Assembly: GCF_000230895.2 (NCBI RefSeq)
Contig: NC_016604.1
Coordinates: forward strand, 4,092,001-4,156,000
Direction: 5' to 3'
Length of the DNA: 64,000 bases
Source of the DNA: Mycolicibacterium rhodesiae NBB3
Lineage (GTDB): Bacteria; Actinomycetota; Actinomycetes; Mycobacteriales; Mycobacteriaceae
Position numbers and translations under genes: made by a program. Shown in pieces: positions 39,273-49,751 of the stretch. The notes below the pieces were generated by a model. The model made no database searches, was not told the DNA's origin, and worked only from the letters and a program-made list of their open reading frames with translations. Positions within the stretch are counted from its first letter, which is position 1; every line of letters starts with the position of its first letter.

Positions 39273-39378
39273 CCCCAGCCGATTGTCGGCAGTAGGCAAT
39301 GCCGCAGAAACCGCGTCACCAGGACCGTTGCTCGTGGCAAGCTGTCGACACGGTCGGGTACCGCGATTGGGGAGGGCC

Positions 39379-39690
39379 ATGATGGTTCGGCTCGGCGCAG
39401 CGGCGCTGGCAGTGGTGGGCTCGGTAACGGCGGGGCTGTTGGGGTCGTGGGCGATCAGCAGCGCCCAGCCACCGCCTCCGCCGCCACCACCGTGCCCCTA
39501 CGGCATGTACTGGGACGTGTACACGCTGACGTGCGTGCCCGTCGACGCGACCGTGTACGTCAACCCGCCCAACCCGGTCGTCGGGCCGGCGGGCCCCGTC
39601 GGGGTCGGAGGGGTGGTCGGCCCGGTGGGCCCAGGTCCGGTGGGACCGGGTCCGGTGGGCCCGGGGCCGGCTGGACCCGGGCGTCGATAG
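39379..39690 (+). CDS. Small exported Pro/Gly collagen-like protein
   Basis: 103 aa from the ATG at 39379 (GGAGGG upstream). A signal peptide ends near SSAQP. It is followed by a run of eight Pro, then CPYGMYWDVYTLTCVPVDATVY with two Cys, and a C-terminal GPVGPGPVGPGPVGPGPAGPG repeat (5-residue step). Similar Pro-rich short exported proteins occur in mycobacteria; the function is unknown. It sits between clpP2 and clpX, where M. tuberculosis has unrelated genes. Confidence 0.65.
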   Translation: MMVRLGAAALAVVGSVTAGLLGSWAISSAQPPPPPPPPCPYGMYWDVYTLTCVPVDATVYVNPPNPVVGPAGPVGVGGVVGPVGPGPVGPGPVGPGPAGPGRR

Positions 39691-39996
39691 GACCGCTTGG
39701 GTCTCGCGTCGTGAACGTAGCGGTTGCGGGTACTCCGCCAGCAACGGGTAGTTTGGTTGCGGACGGCTCCCGAACCGGTAACGGCGGCGACACGCCAGGG
39801 CGCGGCAGCGCGTTCCAGGGGGTCAAGGGGGTTGTTAGGCGATATGTTCTGCGCACAGATGAATACCAACAACGCGATTCGGCTTCATCGGTCGCCTCGC
39901 GCCGGAATAAGCGGGTAGCGTCGGGTCTAGGCCCCAATTGGATCCCGAGCGAACCGACCAAGATCTTATGCGAACAGGAAAGTAGGACCTCACCAC
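39691..39996. other. Intergenic region upstream of clpX
   Basis: 306 bp without a convincing gene. It presumably contains the clpX promoter. Only weak AT-richer blocks (for example around 39840-39860 and 39960-39980) stand out. No terminator hairpin, riboswitch or repeat was recognised. Confidence 0.5.
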
Positions 39997-41277
<1,281 letters not shown>

Positions 41278-41301
41278 CGACGAACAAGCGGCGTCGAACC
41301 C

Positions 41302-41388
41302 TCAGGGGCGCAGCGTCCCGGCCAGCGAGCTGACCAAGCCCCAGGCCAGATAACCGACTATCGCGACGTATTGCAGCGTGTCAACCAT
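41302..41388 (-). CDS. Possible 28-residue membrane peptide
   Basis: A short ATG-initiated frame encodes MVDTLQYVAIVGYLAWGLVS followed by SLAGTLRP, a plausible single hydrophobic helix with polar ends. No ribosome-binding site is evident and its conservation is unknown. It occupies the 226-bp gap between the clpX and glycosyltransferase 3' ends, which otherwise shows nothing. Confidence 0.2.
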   Translation of the reverse strand: MVDTLQYVAIVGYLAWGLVSSLAGTLRP

Positions 41389-41503
41389 GGCTCAACCGTG
41401 GTCCGAACGCTTGCCAGAGGCACGCGTAGCCGACTACGCCACCGGACGCGTTCGGGCGGCGGCGCGGGTATCGGCGGCCTGCCGAACGGGTCGGCACAGG
41501 AGC

Positions 41504-42808
41504 TCATCGGTTCACCACCCGACGCTCGGCGATGACCTCGTCGACGAGGGCCGCGATCTCGGCCACCCCATTGCGCCGCGCGAACGCGGCCTCGAGGTCC
41601 CGTGCGGAACGCAGATAGCGACCGTCGCTCAGCACCTTGCGCACCGCGTTGCGGATGGTCCCTGGGCTCGGCGTGCCGGTCTTGAGGTTGACGCCCGCGC
41701 CTGCCCACGCGACTCGCGCGGCGACTTCGGGCTTGTCTTCGGTGTTGCCCGCCACGACCAGCGGCACGCCCATCGACAACGCTCGCTGCACCGCACCGTA
41801 GCCGCCGTTGGTGACCATGACGTCGACCTTGGGCAGCAGCAGGTCATGCGGGATGTACTCGGCGACATAGGTGTTCATCGGCAGCGGAACCCTCAGCTGC
41901 GACACGTCGCGCCCGCCCGTGGTGGCCACGACGATGACGTCCTCACCGCCGAGCGCATCGATCGTTGGTTCGAGCAACCGGCTGAGGTCGGCGTTGTCGA
42001 TGGTGCCCTGCGTGACGTGCACGACGGGCCGATCGCCGTCGAGTTCCGACCACCACGGCGGGCGGCGGAATCGCCGAGTCGGACTGGGATGTACGGCGCC
42101 GACGTAGCGCACATTATGCGGGAGATCGCTTCGGGGGTAATCGAATTCGGGCACCGTCGGCGCGATGTAGCGGTCTGCCAGTACCCCGGAGTCGAGGATG
42201 AACGCGGGCAGCGGCCTGCTGTTGAGGCGATCGAGGAGGCGATCGGCAGCGACCTGGCACTCGCGCAACAGCACCTTCTGCGTCAAGGTCGTCAGCGTCC
42301 GGTTGCGCAACCGCCCGAGTGTCGTCGACGACGGCGCCATCCCCAAACCGAAGGGAGCGGTGTCGCGGCTGCTCAGCATCAACGGCATGGTGCTGTAACT
42401 CAGCACGGGCGGACGGGCAGCGGCATCGCCGAGCAGAAACGGCAGGATTCCGAAATAGGCGGAATCGGTGAGGATCACGTCGAACCGCGTCTGCGCGATC
42501 AATTCCGACACCGCACGTGTCAACAGCGGCATCGGCTGCAGAAAGATCCGCTGGATGTCGAAGTTGACGCGCTTGATGCCCGACGTTTCAGCCCGCCCAG
42601 GCAGGTCGAGGTCGAGCCGGGTCGAGTCGAAGTCGGCCTCGGCGGGGATGGCGGCGGGAATGGCTCCGACCGCGCGAATCTTGTCGGCATGCGCGGCCGC
42701 GGTCAGGACGGTGACGTGGTCGCCTCGGTCGACGAGACCTTGCGCGACATTGAGCAGCGGTCCGATGTGGCCGGCGGGGGACAGCGAGGGAATGAGGATT
42801 TCTGGCAT
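41504..42808 (-). CDS. GT1-family (UDP-glycosyltransferase/MGT-like) glycosyltransferase
   Basis: 434 aa from the ATG at 42808; the same frame is open upstream but would cover the divergent SnoaL-like gene. GT-B fold: the N-terminal acceptor domain begins MPEILIPSLSPAGHIGPLLNVAQGL. The C-terminal donor-binding motif contains VMVTNGGYGAVQRALSMGVPLVVAGN. The central TQGTI strand is typical of MGT/UGT enzymes. It probably transfers a sugar to a lipophilic acceptor such as a glycolipid or small molecule; donor and acceptor are not determinable. It is divergent from the SnoaL-like gene with 90 bp between starts. Confidence 0.85.
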   Translation of the reverse strand: MPEILIPSLSPAGHIGPLLNVAQGLVDRGDHVTVLTAAAHADKIRAVGAIPAAIPAEADFDSTRLDLDLPGRAETSGIKRVNFDIQRIFLQPMPLLTRAVSELIAQTRFDVILTDSAYFGILPFLLGDAAARPPVLSYSTMPLMLSSRDTAPFGLGMAPSSTTLGRLRNRTLTTLTQKVLLRECQVAADRLLDRLNSRPLPAFILDSGVLADRYIAPTVPEFDYPRSDLPHNVRYVGAVHPSPTRRFRRPPWWSELDGDRPVVHVTQGTIDNADLSRLLEPTIDALGGEDVIVVATTGGRDVSQLRVPLPMNTYVAEYIPHDLLLPKVDVMVTNGGYGAVQRALSMGVPLVVAGNTEDKPEVAARVAWAGAGVNLKTGTPSPGTIRNAVRKVLSDGRYLRSARDLEAAFARRNGVAEIAALVDEVIAERRVVNR

Positions 42809-42898
42809 GCACCGATGCTCGCGATCCGCGGCTTCGAGAGCTTGGAGGTTACGTGGAGATCGGGTGGAGATCGCAGGTAGAAGCGGTACGGTCGGGCG

Positions 42899-43402
42899 AT
42901 GGCACAGCTGAACGAGCGCGAACAAGAGGCGTTGGAGTCGTATCGGCGCTATGTCGCGCAGCGGGAACGATGCGTCGCCGGTGAGGCGCCGTGGTCGACC
43001 ATCGGTGAGTGGTTCACCGAGGATGCGGTCTTCATCGATCCGGCCTTCGGCCGGGTGGAGGGTCGCGACGAGATCGCGGCGTTCATGGACCGTTCGATGG
43101 TCGGCTTTGAAGGATGGAGTTTCCCGGAGGAATGGACGATGGTCGACGGCGATCGCCTCGTCACGTTCTGGTGGAATCGTCTGGCGGGCATGCGCGCTGA
43201 CGGCACGGCGTATCAGGCGCCGGCGTTCTCGGTGCTGCATTACGCGGGCGACGGCTTGTTCGATTACGAACTCGATCTGATGAACATCGCCGAGGTGGGC
43301 GAACTGCTGGCCGAGTCCGGCTGGCAGCCAAGTGCGGGCATGTCGGTCCCGGAGCCACGGCCGGACCGAAACGTCACCCCGCCGCGTCTCGACGTCCCGT
43401 GA
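42899..43402 (+). CDS. SnoaL-like / NTF2-fold protein
   Basis: 167 aa. Helical start ALESYRRYVAQRERC, then WFTEDAVFIDPAFGRVEGRDEIAAFMD, the typical SnoaL_2 pattern of helix, DAVFIDP strand and G-x-D-E-I helix. Strands with WNRLAGMRADGTAY and AFSVLHYAGDGLFDYELDLMN complete a small cone fold. It may be an enzyme (cyclase, isomerase, dehydratase) or a ligand binder; the catalytic role is unknown. It is divergent from the glycosyltransferase, so the two may act on the same compound. Confidence 0.75.
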   Translation: MAQLNEREQEALESYRRYVAQRERCVAGEAPWSTIGEWFTEDAVFIDPAFGRVEGRDEIAAFMDRSMVGFEGWSFPEEWTMVDGDRLVTFWWNRLAGMRADGTAYQAPAFSVLHYAGDGLFDYELDLMNIAEVGELLAESGWQPSAGMSVPEPRPDRNVTPPRLDVP

Positions 43403-43409
43403 GCTGGCG

Positions 43410-44233
43410 TCAGTGCTTGACGCGGTCAGGTCTGGTGTAGACGTTCATCGACTCGCCGCGTAGGAACGCCACCAGCGTGAGCCCGGACTGGCTGGCGAGG
43501 TCGACGGCCAGTGACGACGGCGCGGACACCGCGGCGAGCACGGGAATGCCGGCCATCACGGCCTTCTGGGTGAGTTCGAACGATGCCCGTCCGCTCACCA
43601 ACAGGACGGTGCCGGTCAGCGGAATACGGTCGTTCTCCAGCGCCCAACCGATGACCTTGTCGACGGCGTTGTGGCGGCCGATGTCCTCGCGCACAGCCAG
43701 CGTGGTGCCGTCGGCGCCGAACAGCGCCGCTCCGTGCAAGCCTCCGGTACTGGCGAAAACCTTCTGCTCGGCACGAAGCCGGTCCGGAAGGCCGGACAGC
43801 GTTTGGGCGGCGACGGTCGACGGATCGTCGCCGGGGCAGTGCTTGCTGATCGTGCGCACCGCGTCCAGCGACGCCTTACCGCACACCCCGCACGACGAGG
43901 TGGCGTAGAAGTTCCGGGTGAGGTCGACATCAGGCGGCGGCACGTGCGGTGCAAGGGCGACGTCGAGCACGTTGTACGTGTTCACCTGATCGGGGCCCGC
44001 GCCCTTGCAGTAACGCACGGTGAGCACGTCGTCGCGGTGGGCGATGACCCCCTCGGTGAGCAGGAAACCTTGCGCGAGTTCGACGTCCGAACCCGGCGTA
44101 CGCATCGTGACGGTCAACGGCTTTCCGTTGATACGGATCTCCAGCGGCTCCTCGACGACCAGCGTCTCCGGGCGTGCGACGGCATCCTCTGCGGTGACGT
44201 GCTGCACTCGGCGCCGCGCCGTGACGCGACCCA

Positions 44234-44234
<1 letters not shown>
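43410..44234 (-). CDS. fdhD: Formate dehydrogenase accessory sulfurtransferase FdhD
   Basis: 274 aa from the GTG at 44234, which shares one base with the stop of the upstream molybdoenzyme gene (TAGTG). It contains the FdhD sulfur-carrying motif CGVCG (residues about 120), GLHGAALFGADG, and the cofactor-binding REDIGRHNAVDKVIG and VSGRASFEL. It transfers sulfur from a cysteine desulfurase to the molybdenum cofactor of the partner oxidoreductase, so the coupled upstream gene is its client. Confidence 0.93.
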
Positions 44235-46597
<2,363 letters not shown>

Positions 46598-46664
46598 ATG
46601 CCCAGCCTAGGTCGTCGTGTGGTGCCTACCGGCTACCCATGTGACAACGGCTGTATGCGAGCTT

Positions 46665-48053
46665 TCATGGTCCGCGTTCGCTGTTGCCGTCTGGTTGTTC
46701 TGGTGGTCGGAGGAGTCGTTCGGGGCGGTGGTAGTGGTTGATGCGGGTTTGGCCGGTGTCGAGGTGTTCGGGTGGGATCCATTCGACGTCGTTGTCGGTG
46801 TTGATTCGGGTGGTCCAGCCGTTGGGTCCGACCATGCGGTTGTCGGGTCCGCACGCCAGGGCGAGGTCGTCGATGTTGGTCTGTCCGTCATCGGCCCAAT
46901 CGCAGGCCGCGTGATGGACCTGACTGCCGTAGGCGGGCACGGTGCAGCCGGGTTTGGTGCAGCCCCCGTCACGGGCAATGAGCATGATCCGCTGGGCGGG
47001 GGAGGCGACGCGTCGGGCGCGAAACAGGTCCAGCGCTGATCCGGTGGCTTCGTCGAACACCGCGAGGTAGTGGTGGGCGTGGGCGGCCATGCGGATCACA
47101 TCCTTGATGGGGATGATCGTGCCGCCGCCGCTGACGCCGACCCCGGCGCGACTCTCGAGATCCTGCAGGGTGGTGCGGATGATGATCGAGGTCGGCAGTC
47201 CGTTGTGCTGGCCCAGCTCGCCGCTTTCCAACACGCTGCGTCCCACGGCGATGAGTGCATCGTGTTGGCGTTGGGCCAGGGTGCGGTGGTCGTTGTCGAT
47301 CTGGGCCTGTGTCGGTGTGCCGGACACGCAGGGGCTGTCGTCGTCGGGGTTGCACATGCCCGGTGCGGCCCATTTGGCGAAGATCGCCTCATAGATTGCC
47401 CATGCCTCCGGGGTGAGGTGGCCGGTGATCGGCGTCATCTTGTCCCGCCCCTGGGGTCCCTTCGACACACCGCGGCGTCGTGCGCGTTCGGTGTCGTCGG
47501 GTTCGGGGCCGTCCTGATCGAGCAGGAATACTGCGCGGGCGGCATAGTCTTTGAGTTCCTTGGGGCCCACACCGATTGCGATGCGCGCCCAGTCGGCTTC
47601 GATGCACGCGCGGGTCGTGGTATCCACCCAGCCCGGAATCCTGGCCGTCACCTCGCGAATCGCTTCGACGTGCTCGCCGTTGATCAGCCCGCGCGCCTGG
47701 GCGGCCGCCGTGCACGGCAGCACCGGTTCCAGCGGTTCACCGGTCAATGAGCGCCGCGGCCCTAACTGAGCAGCTTCATCGAGGCGGCGGCCGGCCTCGG
47801 AGGCCGAGATGCGCCACCGGATCGCCAGCACCTGCCGCCACGACTTGGCGCCCAACTCTTTGGGCGTCGTCTCCGCAGTCAACCGGGCCAGGGCGCGATG
47901 CCACTGCGCCGGCAGCTGGCACGACAGGGTTTCCAGCTCATCGAGCACGCCGAGCAGTTCCCGGTGGGTCAGGGTCTCCAGGTCGCAGGCGGCCAGCGAC
48001 TCATGCGCGGCGCGCAGTGCGGCCATCGCCACCTGCACCGGAGTCGCCAACAT
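46665..48053 (-). CDS. 13E12-repeat family protein: DUF222 plus HNH endonuclease
   Basis: 462 aa from the ATG at 48053 (MLATPVQVAMAAL). The frame is open upstream into the IS end, but the SOS box lies just before this ATG. DUF222 covers residues about 20-330. The C-terminal HNH nuclease motif is CTKPGCTVPAYGSQVHHACDW-like (CTKPGC, QVHHAACDW), then NIDDLALACGPDNRMVGPNGWTTR. The family is highly amplified in mycobacteria, and several members are LexA-controlled. It probably cuts DNA after damage or acts as a mobile homing-type nuclease. The adjacent IS481 copy was inserted 50 bp upstream of its start. Confidence 0.88.
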   Translation of the reverse strand: MLATPVQVAMAALRAAHESLAACDLETLTHRELLGVLDELETLSCQLPAQWHRALARLTAETTPKELGAKSWRQVLAIRWRISASEAGRRLDEAAQLGPRRSLTGEPLEPVLPCTAAAQARGLINGEHVEAIREVTARIPGWVDTTTRACIEADWARIAIGVGPKELKDYAARAVFLLDQDGPEPDDTERARRRGVSKGPQGRDKMTPITGHLTPEAWAIYEAIFAKWAAPGMCNPDDDSPCVSGTPTQAQIDNDHRTLAQRQHDALIAVGRSVLESGELGQHNGLPTSIIIRTTLQDLESRAGVGVSGGGTIIPIKDVIRMAAHAHHYLAVFDEATGSALDLFRARRVASPAQRIMLIARDGGCTKPGCTVPAYGSQVHHAACDWADDGQTNIDDLALACGPDNRMVGPNGWTTRINTDNDVEWIPPEHLDTGQTRINHYHRPERLLRPPEQPDGNSERGP

Positions 48054-48056
48054 GAT

Positions 48057-48072
48057 TCGAACATACATTCGA
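48057..48072 (-). promoter_or_regulatory. SOS box (LexA site) of the DUF222-HNH gene
   Basis: The plus strand reads TCGAACATACATTCGA; on the coding strand this is TCGAAT-N4-GTTCGA, one mismatch from the mycobacterial/Bacillus-type LexA box TCGAAC-N4-GTTCGA. It ends 3 bp before the chosen ATG, so bound LexA would block initiation directly. The transcript would be very short-leadered or leaderless. Confidence 0.75.
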
Positions 48073-48087
48073 CCACCGACAAGCCGA

Positions 48088-48102
48088 CCCGGAAATGTGA
48101 CA
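48088..48102. repeat. 15-bp target site duplication, left copy
   Basis: CCCGGAAATGTGACA abuts the TGT end of the IS481-family element and is repeated exactly at 49554-49568 on the other side. IS481 elements make unusually long duplications (up to about 15 bp in the family description), which fits. Confidence 0.85.
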
Positions 48103-48156
48103 TGTGATGTCTCGAGACATCGGTGACAGTTCTGCATCAGGACATCGGTGACAGTT
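48103..48156 (+). repeat. IS481 left terminal inverted repeat with 25-bp iterations
   Basis: Pairs with 49500-49553; five mismatches, all in the outer 13 bp. Inside it the block GACATCGGTGACAGTT occurs at 48116 and again at 48141, and a decayed third copy (GACTTCGGTAACGG) follows at 48167. The 25-26-bp periodic blocks look like multiple transposase-binding sites. Confidence 0.9.
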
Positions 48157-48162
48157 GGTGTA

Positions 48163-49458
48163 TCAGGACTTCGGTAACGGTGGTGGGTTGGTGGGGCGGG
48201 TTCCTGGGCGCTGGCCGTTGCCGACGTAGCGGATGCCCGGTGCGGGTCGGCTGTGCTCGGCGAGGATCTCGCCGAGCAGGTCGGTGATGATGATGGCGTC
48301 GCCGGTGTTGTCGCCGGTGCTGATGACGAGGACCTGCTGGAATGCGAGGTCCACGTCGACTTTGTAGTGCACGCCGTCCAGGCTGATGGTGCCCGATGTA
48401 TTCACGGTCCTGATGCACGTGCCGGCGGGTAGATCCGCGGGCGCCTGTGCTCGGGGGCGTTGGTATCGGCGCGTGACGCGCTGGTAGATGGGCCTGTCAA
48501 GTTTGGGGCGGGGTGGATCGGCTTTGGGGGTGGCTTCCCATGCGGCCAGTGGCGTGATGCGCCCGGGCAGGCCTTGGTGAGGACGCTGGGTGTTGTAGAC
48601 GTGGTCGAACTCGTCGACCTGGGTTTGCAGATCTTCGAGTGTTTCGGCCAGTGGTTGTTTGTCCAGATAGCGGAACAGGGTCTGGTGGAAGCGTTCGTTT
48701 TTGCCCTGGGTGGTCGGCTTGTAGGGCTTGCCGGTGATCGCCTGCACGCCGAGGGCACCAACGTGGGCGACGAGTTGGCCGAGATGCCCACGCCGCGACG
48801 GGTTCAGCGCAATCCCGTTGTCGGACAGGAGCCGTTGGGGCACACCGTGAGCTGCCACTGCCTTGTCGAAGACGACGATCGCCGCCGCAGCGGTCTCACC
48901 CCACGCCACGTGCGAGGCCAGGGCGTAGCGGGAGTGGTCGTCGATGAGCTGGAAGATCACACATGTGCGTCCGCGGCTGAGCACGTACTCAGTGGCGTCG
49001 AGTTGCCAGCACGCGTTCGGCGCCGGATAGACGAAACGCCTCCACGCCGAGCGGGGCTTCTTCTTCGGTTCCAGTCGAGCCACCCCGGCCTCACGGAAGA
49101 TGCGTGCCAGCGACGCCGTGGACGGGACCTGGTCCAGGCCCATCGCGTGCATCTTCTCGTGCACACTGATCGGCCCGTGATCCAGGCCGGAGGCCTCCAG
49201 AGCGGCACGCACCGCCACCGCCTGCTCCTTGACCGCGTCGCTCAATGTCGACGGGCTCGATTTCGGGCGTCGGGTCCTGGGTTCGAGCACTGCGGCCGAA
49301 CCGTCGGTCTTCGCGCGGTTGCGCAACGCGTAGAACGACTTCCGAGAAATGCCGTGCTCGGCGCAGAACGTCGAGACCGCCCCGCGGGGCGCGTCATCGG
49401 GCCATTGGGAGATCGCGAGCCGGACACGAGGATCGATGGGTTCATTGGCAGCCACCAC
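48163..49458 (-). CDS. IS481-family transposase
   Basis: 431 aa, GTG start at 49458. The N-terminal helix-turn-helix reads GAVSTFCAEHGISRKSFYALRNRAK. The rve/DDE core has first Asp in WQLDATEYVL, second Asp in LLSDNGIALN, and Glu in GKNERFHQTLFRYLD. A C-terminal beta-strand tail (TCIRTVNTSGTISLDGVHYKV) resembles the Mu-type C-terminal domain. Length and catalytic residues are intact, so it is probably active. Confidence 0.93.
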   Translation of the reverse strand: MVAANEPIDPRVRLAISQWPDDAPRGAVSTFCAEHGISRKSFYALRNRAKTDGSAAVLEPRTRRPKSSPSTLSDAVKEQAVAVRAALEASGLDHGPISVHEKMHAMGLDQVPSTASLARIFREAGVARLEPKKKPRSAWRRFVYPAPNACWQLDATEYVLSRGRTCVIFQLIDDHSRYALASHVAWGETAAAAIVVFDKAVAAHGVPQRLLSDNGIALNPSRRGHLGQLVAHVGALGVQAITGKPYKPTTQGKNERFHQTLFRYLDKQPLAETLEDLQTQVDEFDHVYNTQRPHQGLPGRITPLAAWEATPKADPPRPKLDRPIYQRVTRRYQRPRAQAPADLPAGTCIRTVNTSGTISLDGVHYKVDVDLAFQQVLVISTGDNTGDAIIITDLLGEILAEHSRPAPGIRYVGNGQRPGTRPTNPPPLPKS

Positions 49459-49499
49459 GTGAGCCTCGGGGCAGAACTGTCACCACCAAGACCACCGGA

Positions 49500-49553
49500 A
49501 CTGTCACCGATGTCCTGATGCAGAACTGTCACCGATGTCCTGGGAGATAACAC
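49500..49553 (-). repeat. IS481 right terminal inverted repeat with 25-bp iterations
   Basis: Reverse complement of the left end. AACTGTCACCGATGTC blocks lie at 49500-49515 and 49525-49540; a third partial copy (GCAGAACTGTCACC) lies just inside at about 49471-49484. The outermost bases are TGTTATC reading inward from 49553. Confidence 0.9.
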
Positions 49554-49568
49554 CCGGAAATGTGACAG
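49554..49568. repeat. 15-bp target site duplication, right copy
   Basis: CCCGGAAATGTGACA follows the ACA end of the IS481-family element, identical to 48088-48102. Joining the flanks at this repeat gives the inferred pre-insertion sequence between the HNH and glutamine synthetase genes. Confidence 0.85.
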
Positions 49569-49669
49569 TAGAAACCAAAGTGGCGCAACGGATTTAAGTG
49601 AAAGTAGGTCCCAGCGCCGGGTTGCGCGGATAACGGTCCGTGACGACGACTTATGGCGTTGACGCAGGC

Positions 49670-49685
49670 GTAACAGGATTGCCAC
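49670..49685 (+). promoter_or_regulatory. Weak GlnR-box candidate upstream of glutamine synthetase
   Basis: GTAAC-AGGATT-GCCAC has the actinobacterial GlnR spacing (GTNAC-N6-GAAAC, or AC-N9-AC), with two mismatches in the second half-site. It lies 67 bp before the proposed start. Only one such site was seen, whereas strong GlnR promoters usually have two, so this remains tentative. Confidence 0.3.
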
Positions 49686-49751
49686 GCGACCTTCCTAGTG
49701 TTGGCCGGTCTGGTCCGCAAAGGGTGCGGACACGCAGTGTTAGGAAGTCCA

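Larger units (their letters stand above)
48103..49553 (-). mobile_element. Complete IS481-family insertion sequence, 1451 bp
   Basis: It begins TGT and ends ACA, carries 54-bp terminal inverted repeats (49 of 54 identical; the inner 41 bp perfect) and one intact transposase gene, and is flanked by a perfect 15-bp direct repeat. It inserted between the DUF222-HNH gene (its promoter side) and the type III glutamine synthetase gene. Perfect flanks suggest recent transposition. Confidence 0.9.

Noticed and set aside
41378..42880. 500-codon plus-strand frame opposite the glycosyltransferase
   Set aside because: The minus-strand frame carries clear GT-B motifs; the antisense translation has no recognisable domain.
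48116..48180. Short direct repeats with 25-26-bp spacing resembling a CRISPR array
   Set aside because: Only three units, spacers of about 9 bp, the units occur inverted at the other end of the IS, and no cas genes are present. They belong to the IS481 terminal repeats.
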